From Verticillium longisporum (taxonomy: Eukaryota; Ascomycota; Sordariomycetes; Glomerellales; Plectosphaerellaceae), in assembly GCA_019188255.1 (NCBI GenBank), contig JAETXT010000013.1:806001-870000 (forward strand): DNA of 64,000 nt, given 5' to 3'. Every line of letters begins with the position of its first letter. Position 1 is the first letter of the stretch. A program made the position numbers and the translations under genes. Below the pieces are notes generated by a model that made no database searches, had not been told where the DNA came from, and worked only from the letters and a program-made list of their open reading frames with translations. Below, piece by piece: positions 57,760-64,000 of the stretch.

Positions 57760-58464
57760 CGGTTAATGCTCTGGATTTTGACGACTTTTTGGTTATTCTT
57801 CTTTTTTTTGTGGTTCGTTGCTTTGTGCGGGGACACAGCTGGTTGCGACTGGAGCTGATATCGATTGACTGCAGTCCGCAGAGGTTGTTGGTACATCTTG
57901 TGATTTTATTTCCTCAGCATTTCCTGACACCAATAATTATCCAAAAAAAATTTAAAAAAAAAAAAAATTGGCTCATATCTGCGGGCTGCGGTCGATGAAT
58001 TTGTTGCGCCATCGACGATAGAACGCCACTTGGCTCATGGGATTCTACACGTAATACAACAATTCAAGGAACATTGCTGGACAGAGAGGGAGGGAGGATG
58101 TGACCCTGCCCTGTTGCTGACTGTGAATGTTGGGGCGGCTAATAAAAGCGCCACCAAATAGAGCAGGTGGCGGCGCCAGCCTCCTTTTGCCGATGTGCGG
58201 CTGAGCTTCAGGGGCCAGACTGACGATGATTCACGTGGTTCCTGGCCAAAGTCACAATCGGATCCAGCCATGTCCTGTCAAGGAGGCACTCTGTCTTGCT
58301 TGGGTAGTCTTCGACATCACCTGTGGGATACCTACCTACCTAGGTTGGCGGGACAGGCAAATTGCCCAGATACCTACCTACCTTAGGCAGGCGTCTTAGC
58401 GAGTTGCCCGACCAAGACAGCCCTCGACGTCCATCAGTGTGGTGCCGAATATTCCTGCACTATC
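57760..58464. other. Intergenic with A-rich run
   Basis: Contains a broken A-tract (about 57943-57966, A8TTTA14) after the end of the STAND-domain gene, and the 5' region of the next gene with two copies of a CCTACCTACCT motif (separate entry). No gene. Confidence 0.55.
58327..58385. promoter_or_regulatory. Paired GATACCTACCTACCT motifs upstream of the membrane-protein gene
   Basis: GATACCTACCTACCT occurs at 58327 and again at 58369, 42 bp apart, 80-140 bp before the start codon at 58465. ACCTACCT/AGGTAGGT blocks are frequent in promoters of filamentous ascomycetes as far as I know; their factor is unknown. Could be an activator pair or a nucleosome-excluding element. Confidence 0.4.
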
Positions 58465-60303
58465 ATGGGCAACACCAACTCGTCTGCATCGGACATCATC
58501 ACCTATATTGGTGTCCCGCTCGCCGTCCTGGGTGTACTGCCGATTCTTTACAATACCCTGGCCACTCTGGCTGCTCTCTCTCGCATCCGCCGCATGCTCC
58601 GCCACTCCCGCCTAACCGCCCTCACCCGCTCCGATGTCGTCAATCGTGTGATCGAGGTCGATCTCCCTCGTTATGCCGTCACCCCATGGCACCGCTCCAT
58701 GCATCGATCTGCGTACTGGTCTCTGGCGCCTCATCCTAGCACTATCCCCGGCGGCTCGTGGTCCGTCTTCAACTGGAACACCAACACCATTGGCATTCGC
58801 ACGCAGCGCGTGGAGTATGCCGACCAGTTGCGTCAGCCCCAAGTCGAGGTGGCTTTTGAGGAACTCATTTGCTATCTCCTGGACCTGGGGGCTGTACCCA
58901 ATGCCCACGGCTGGAGACTGTTGAGGAATACTGGGCTCTGGACTCCTGTCGGATGTGCATTGATGCAGAGTCCTGATGGAACCCACAAAGCGCTGACCGT
59001 GGCCCCCTTGGACAATTCTGACGGGCATCTGAGCCTGGCCGTTAGCTGGTCGTCGCACTGGACGACGAGAGACCATACGTCGCTGCCACCATATTGGGTT
59101 CGCTTGCCAGCACCTTCTCCCGAGGCTCAGACACTGGCACCGATCGAAAACTCAACCGACACGAAAGACAGCCAAGATATCGAATCACAGGTCGATGAGA
59201 ATCATATCCCTCCCTCTACCCCTGCTCCGAAGAAGGTTTCTTCCAGAACCATTATTTGCAAGATTGCTTCTCAGGGCCTCATAGCCGCCCAGCACGAGCT
59301 CGATCCGGAGTCGCCACCGTCATCACACTCCGACCCTGGCCCCGAGTCGCCGCTGGACAACCTTCCCATCGACCACCTCCGCCCAGCCACCACAGCGATC
59401 TGGTTTGCGAGCGCGGCAACAGCCTACGGCACCTCCGCTCGCACCCTCCTCTGGTCTCATCGCATCCCGGAGACTCTCCTATCCTTCGTCCGCCGTGCGT
59501 CCATTCCCTGTGGCGTTCTCGAGTTGATCTCTCTCGTCGATCCCTCGGCAACACCTGAGTGGGGAACTCTCAGCGCCGATGATTCCGAGGCGCGACGTGT
59601 GGAGCTCATGATGCGGCGCATGAGGGAGCAGAGAGGCCACATGGAGAAGGAGGCTCGCATGAGCGTCGCGGAGAGGCAGCAGGCCATCAAGGCGCGGATG
59701 GAGCGCGAGAACCTCCAGAGACTCGACGATTGTGTGTTTTCCTCTCCTTTTCCCTCCACTATTCTTTTGGACGCACTGGGCGAACGGAGCAAACTGACAT
59801 GGATCCACCCTAGTCCGCGACAAGATGCACGCGGATCTGCAGAGAAAAGAAGCTCGTCTGCTCGAAGCGCTGCAATCGCCCAAGTGGACGCCCGCGCAAC
59901 TGGCGCCCCACGCCCTGCGCTGGTCAAGGAGAACTCGGCGTGGGGGAGCATCTTCTCCTCCGTGGCGGTGCCTGAAGTCCCAGTTTCCTGGTCGCTGAAG
60001 CCGGTGCTGGGTCCGCTGCTCCACACCATTGTGCTCAATGATGAGCTTTCTTCTCGGCTCGTCGCGGCGCTCGAATCATGGAAGGCATGGTCTGAGAATG
60101 GAGGCATGCGCCGCACGGACATTGATGCGCTGATGAAGGATGCCGATGGCGATAAGGAGGCCTTTGCGCTCGCAAGCCTGGTCGCCGCGGGTATTGGCGA
60201 GGCCACGTCTGGAGATGGTATCACTGGAGCGAGGGCTGGGGATGCTGTGGGGGCTGACATGCAAGAGTGTCTCGGAATGTGGCCAAAAATTAGGCTGGGA
60301 TGA
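58465..60303 (+). CDS. Predicted N-myristoylated, membrane-anchored fungal protein of unknown function
   Basis: ATG at 58465. The N-terminus MGNTNSSAS fits the myristoylation motif MGxxxS, directly followed by one hydrophobic segment (about residues 10-35). A conserved-looking domain follows (about 50-220; TRSDVVNRVIEVDLPRY, STIPGGSWSVFNW), then a Ser/Pro-rich linker, a second domain (about 310-385) and a charged helix (385-425). The frame is open to 60303 (612 codons), but 59732-59813 has a perfect 82-bp intron (GTGTGT, CTGAC, CCTAG). Splicing it out gives a far better helical segment (DKMHADLQRKEARLLEAL) until about 59925, where one base seems missing before the shared C-terminus. Function unknown; membrane signalling is a guess. 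Confidence 0.7.
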   Translation: MGNTNSSASDIITYIGVPLAVLGVLPILYNTLATLAALSRIRRMLRHSRLTALTRSDVVNRVIEVDLPRYAVTPWHRSMHRSAYWSLAPHPSTIPGGSWSVFNWNTNTIGIRTQRVEYADQLRQPQVEVAFEELICYLLDLGAVPNAHGWRLLRNTGLWTPVGCALMQSPDGTHKALTVAPLDNSDGHLSLAVSWSSHWTTRDHTSLPPYWVRLPAPSPEAQTLAPIENSTDTKDSQDIESQVDENHIPPSTPAPKKVSSRTIICKIASQGLIAAQHELDPESPPSSHSDPGPESPLDNLPIDHLRPATTAIWFASAATAYGTSARTLLWSHRIPETLLSFVRRASIPCGVLELISLVDPSATPEWGTLSADDSEARRVELMMRRMREQRGHMEKEARMSVAERQQAIKARMERENLQRLDDCVFSSPFPSTILLDALGERSKLTWIHPSPRQDARGSAEKRSSSARSAAIAQVDARATGAPRPALVKENSAWGSIFSSVAVPEVPVSWSLKPVLGPLLHTIVLNDELSSRLVAALESWKAWSENGGMRRTDIDALMKDADGDKEAFALASLVAAGIGEATSGDGITGARAGDAVGADMQECLGMWPKIRLG

Positions 60304-60818
60304 AAGCAAGTCGACGGCGTGGCGAGCGGGAGCGTTCCCTTTTAGTTCCAATTTATGTTTTCGTTATCATTATACTCAAGCATCGTAGTAATAAAACATT
60401 GAGAGATGGTCTGCACGATGACTGTAGCCTTTTGAGACGGTGTTGCAGCCTGTGCATGCTTCGGTTTTCCTTGTACAGGTCGTGATGAGATCCTGCACAT
60501 CATACCAGCATACCATTGGTAAGGGCCCAAAACGCCTGTTACCATATTCGCGTCCAGTCTTCTGTCCACACTTTGCTTCGAGAGGTGTATCATGACAGTC
60601 AAGAAAATTGAAGTCGCCAGTAGAGATGACCAGCCCAGGTACACGCAATTACACACGAGCAGGGAGGCCGCAGAAGAAGTTCCTCTCCCCGGATCACAGT
60701 TCTGCGTCAGGAGCTTCACATGAACTCACAAAGCTCAGCAATCGCGTCTGCCGGCTTCTTCTGTCGACAGTATACCGCAAGAGTCCACGTTTCATAATGT
60801 GAGGGTTCAACGAGATTC
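60304..60818. other. Convergent intergenic region
   Basis: Lies between the 3' ends of the membrane-protein gene (plus) and the Clr5-domain gene (minus). Short frames only; nothing supports a gene. Confidence 0.55.
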
Positions 60819-61874
60819 CTAGAACCATCCTGTCTGGTTTGCGTTGTTGTTTTGTTGTATAGCACAAGAAGCCCCGCTAAGGTAAGCCACGGATGGCTCC
60901 ATTGAGTTGAAGTCGGCCGGGATGCGACCGGAGTATTGGCCATGAGGCCCTTGCCCAGAAGTGTATTGGTACTCTGGGGAATATTGAGTATCGACATTAC
61001 GGTCCTCCAGCGGAGAATAATAAGCTGGTGTTCCTGGATTCATTGTTGCCCGGTATGTTTGGCTTGGTCCACGCCTGCTCTGCTGTCTCATCCTTTGAAT
61101 GTGTGCGAGCGGCATGCCGTCCATGGAGATATCCGTCAAGGTCGAGCGATTTAAACAATTATGAGGCACTTCTTCAGTCAAATCTCGTTCAACACCGACC
61201 TGTTCTGGGAAACTCGATGCAGAAGATGCCGGAGATGGGGGGAACGTGTAAGACAACGGCGGGAGCGTTTCATGTCTCACTGAACAGACGGTTTCGACCT
61301 GCGTTTCTCTGGTAAAAGACTCCCTGTAAGCGTGTCAGCGGCAGGTCTAAGAAAACAGAATGACGGAACAGTTAGACACAAAAGCGCGACCGAACCAGAT
61401 ACGTACAATGGTGTGTTTCTGTTGCGGTTCAGCTCGTCAATCTCTTGCCTGGATAGCTCGGCGTCCTCCCAGAAGTTGCGTGAGCGTTCAACCCCACTGT
61501 TGTTGCTCAAACTTCTGGTTGGTGTTATGCTCTGTCCAGCCATGAAGCGAAAGGGAGGGTTTGGCGGGCTCTCCAGCTGGTAGCTTTCAAGCTTCTCGGC
61601 GCTAGCCTTTTGGTTCTTGTTCTTGGTGAGAGTATATTTCCCGATACCCCATCTTTTGAATCTTCCTCGGTAAGCTCGTTTCCTGCAAGGTGTAGTTTCA
61701 GCATTCCATCCAGAACAGAACATGTTTGTTGAATAAAATTGAAGGGCTGGCTTACGATGCTTTGAATTGCCACTTCGTCTCCATGATTATCATCACCTCG
61801 TCAAGCGTCTTTCTGTCATCTTTGTAGAGCTTGGTGATCTCGCCCTGATACTTGTCCCATGGTTTGCCCATCAT
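60819..61874 (-). CDS. Clr5-domain protein (about 299 aa)
   Basis: Exons 61874-61756, 61682-61403 and 61319-60819, giving a whole number of codons. Introns of 73 bp (GTAAGC...TTGCAG) and 83 bp (GTATCT...GCTGAC...GAG); the second acceptor could alternatively be the CAG four bases upstream, which would end the protein soon after. Residues 1-60 are a Clr5 domain (GKPWDKYQGEITKLYKDDRK, then KRAYRGRFKRWGIGKYT), a DNA-binding-like fold spread widely in ascomycetes. The rest is low-complexity Ser/Pro/Gln/Tyr-rich, as in many regulators. Known: Clr5 is named from a fission-yeast heterochromatin factor; roles of the ascomycete members are mostly unknown. Confidence 0.75.
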
Positions 61875-63691
61875 ACAAGCCTACCCGTCTTCTCGCTTTG
61901 AAGCCCAGCGAGTCGAAGTCGAAAGAAAAGGTTTCGAAGGCGGAAAGTCTGAGATGGTGCAGCTATGTCCTCAGAACATCATGCTACAAACGTAGGCGTA
62001 GAATCATATCAGACGAAAGAAAAGCCATGTCACAAGAGAACCTATCGCGGTCGAAGCCCCGCCTTATAGGTATGCTAATGGTGCACTGCCCACACAAGGC
62101 TACGAGCGACACCAAGGCTGGGCTATCCCACGTCTAGCGAGGCAGCCAAGCATGCCGGAGGCGGGCGTAAAGGATGCAAGCCAGCACCAGCCGCTCGATT
62201 CAGTCCGCGCACAAGGCAGCCAAGGTGACGAACCGATGACCCATAGCTGGTACTTTCGGTGTCAACGAAAGAGGGGAATAAGAAGGCCCTCCCTCGCCAT
62301 CTGAGGGTCCATTTTTCGATAACCTATGCCCAGAACGCACCAGAGCCTGCATGCCCCCAAGTTCTTTCGCCGAGGAAACGCAGCCGATCTCGTCTATTGG
62401 CTCAGGTCTCGTTGGAAAACGCCGTGCAGACGTCCACCTCGAGTAATGGCAAGGCAGCCAGCGAGCCATCTCACCTCTCGCCCAGCTCAGGGCTCGCTCC
62501 TTGCAAGCAGGGCGGCCGACAAGATGCCAACACACCCATTTCCTCCTCTTCTTCCCTCCATCCCAAGGTCATTTAAAAGTCCTGTGTAACGCCATTGTAT
62601 TCGATGCCCACCTCGGGGGTTCGTCGTCAGCTGAAGGCCCTCGCCGTGTCGAATTGGAAGTTGCAAAGTAGTTTCTGGTCCGCGCGCCCAATTCTATGCA
62701 CCAATTGGAACCATCTCATCGGCAGGTGTTTGACCTTGGTGAGCGCCTTGTCGTTATCTCTAGCAAGGCAGAATGGCAATTCCTTTCCAAACTGGCTCCC
62801 TGCTGTACACTGCGACCGCACGACTTCGATGCAAGATCGCACGGCCCGACACCGGCTTGCAAGGCATCACTCCCAATAGTTTGCCTGGCCTTGGGTCGTC
62901 ACACTGCAGACTTTCGGTCAGTGACTCGAGACATCGCAGCTGCGGTTCCGACGACATGGACAGCCAGAGTCCCCCCACAGCATGCCGTCAAATCGCGGCA
63001 TCATGGATCAGCAGGCCTAGAATCGGCGATGAAGATCCCTAACGTGGCAATCTTCTACTTCCCTCAGCAGTTCTGAGACATGTCGCCGGCGACGTGGCCT
63101 TCGGTAAGCAACGATTGCTCGATGCGACTCGCCTCACGATGTCGACAGCGGCTTTGATGACAGAGAACAAGGGCTCAGGTGGGAAGGGGTTTGTCATTGG
63201 CGTACACACCGTTCCATAAGTGTGGGTTTGTGGTTCATTCTGATCAAATATCTGTCACCTACCACATATTGGTACGGCCTTACAAGTGATGCTGATCCCG
63301 GCTAACAGCCGAACGCACCGGGCCGGCAATAAGCCAAAAAATAACATAAAACGTCAAACAAGTCGCAAAAGCTGCGATACAGCATTGGACAGAAACTTGT
63401 CGTATTTCATGGTTTTGGTTGTATTATTTACCAGCAACTTCATTACCTAGCTCGTCTGTCAACCCCGCTCCCAACATGAACTCCTCGCGGAGAGACAAGG
63501 CGAAGAGAACGACGCCGCGCTCAGCGTAAAAAAGTAAAGCACGTATTACATTTCAATAGGTGGTGTCGAGGTCCATCGTAGTGGATGGTCTGCCCGCCTC
63601 ACTTTGCGCCTTGCTCTAGGCCGCATCTAGAGAAGGCGTTCAGGCGAACCGGGCGGCCGATCCGCCTCATTTATAACAGAGCCTCAACTTC
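61875..63691. other. Intergenic region, no supportable gene
   Basis: 1.8 kb of normal composition with several frames of 90-126 codons (62259-62576, 62696-63076 plus), none with a recognisable motif. It should contain the promoter of the Clr5 gene and the 3' UTR of the next gene. Poor evidence for anything else. Confidence 0.5.
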
Positions 63692-64000
63692 CTAGAAAGC
63701 AGGGGGGGCAGCTCCAGCCTTCTCAGGAGCCGGTGCTGCGGCTGGTGCCGCTTGAGCAGGAGCAGCCTGAGCAGGGGCAGCCTGCACAGGAGGCTTCTCG
63801 TCCGGTGCCGCCAGTACTCCGGACTGTTGTGCTTCGTGGCCTGCAACGGGCGAAGCGGGACCCGGCGGCGTGACGGCAGCAAACTTGGCATCCTGATCCA
63901 CGACGGGCGGCGGCGGTGAAGGCGGCTCTGCGGGTCCGGTAGCGCCGGCAACGCCCCTGATAATGTCGAACCAACGCTGCGCGTCGGAGGGAGTGTGGGC
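63692..64000 (-). CDS. 3' end of an Ala/Pro-rich protein, runs off the window
   Basis: Minus-strand frame open from the window edge to the TAG at 63694-63692 (102 codons seen). It begins with a folded-looking piece (SDAQRWFDIIRGVAG) and turns into a low-complexity tail: PPSPPPP, then APAQAAPAQAAPAAAPAPEK repeats. Frame-consistent composition with high GC at third positions supports coding. The N-terminal part lies beyond 64000, so the family cannot be named. An intron within the visible part is not needed. Confidence 0.6.
   Translation of the reverse strand, partial: AHTPSDAQRWFDIIRGVAGATGPAEPPSPPPPVVDQDAKFAAVTPPGPASPVAGHEAQQSGVLAAPDEKPPVQAAPAQAAPAQAAPAAAPAPEKAGAAPPAF

Noticed and set aside
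59457..60260. 267-codon minus-strand frame opposite the membrane-protein gene
   Set aside because: Low-complexity Ser/Ala-rich shadow of a GC-rich coding strand; no motif.
1..64000. CRISPR arrays, operons, tRNA or rRNA genes
   Set aside because: The window is eukaryotic; no regularly spaced repeats, cloverleaf with A/B boxes, or rRNA sequence was found by eye. A tRNA scan was not possible here.

Overview
The window is nuclear DNA of a filamentous ascomycete (Pezizomycotina, probably a Sordariomycete, though the rank below subphylum is a guess). The reasons are short GT-AG introns of about 50-100 bp with CTRAC-type branch sites, Zn2Cys6 and Clr5 regulators, a fungal STAND-type N-terminal domain protein, Fot1/pogo DNA transposons, a chromodomain Ty3/gypsy element, Tad-like LINE debris, and long AT-rich blocks almost free of CpA and TpG, the scar of repeat-induced point mutation (RIP).

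Layout. 1-39 kb is a transposon graveyard with fresh arrivals. RIP relics fill about 114-8530, 15.4-19.6, 30.6-33.1 and 33.8-37.1 kb. In them sit four copies of one Fot1-like element (edge copy 1-111; copy 1 at 4255-6114; copy 2 at 34526-36384; copy 3 at 37149-39006), each bounded by TA. They are nearly identical and not RIPped. A RIPped gypsy relic (about 2.3-7.9 kb) is split by Fot1 copy 1. A GC-normal relative of it, with LTRs differing by one base, occupies 8590-15414. 19.6-30.6 kb is mixed, partly decayed DNA with a LINE ORF1 ghost (minus strand) and a LINE reverse-transcriptase ghost (plus strand).

The right 25 kb carries host genes: a flavocytochrome-b2-like FMN dehydrogenase, a GH2 beta-mannosidase with two lesions, two Zn2Cys6 regulators, a secreted arylsulfotransferase-family protein, an MFS transporter of the Dal5/anion:cation type, a fungal STAND N-terminal-domain protein, a predicted myristoylated membrane protein, a Clr5-domain protein, and the 3' end of an Ala/Pro-rich protein. 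The first six look like a catabolic island: glycan hydrolysis, lactate-type oxidation, sulfo-group chemistry, uptake, two regulators. That joint role is inference.

Most interesting: (1) a textbook -1 ribosomal frameshift signal at the gag-pol overlap of the gypsy element (slippery heptamer, 6-nt spacer, perfect 9-bp stem); (2) an antisense Cys-rich/coiled-coil gene at the 3' end of the same element, whose ghost is readable in the RIPped relative; (3) evidence that RIP itself made the TA site used by Fot1 copy 1; (4) a possible self-priming primer-binding site; (5) complementary frame lesions in the Fot1 copies.
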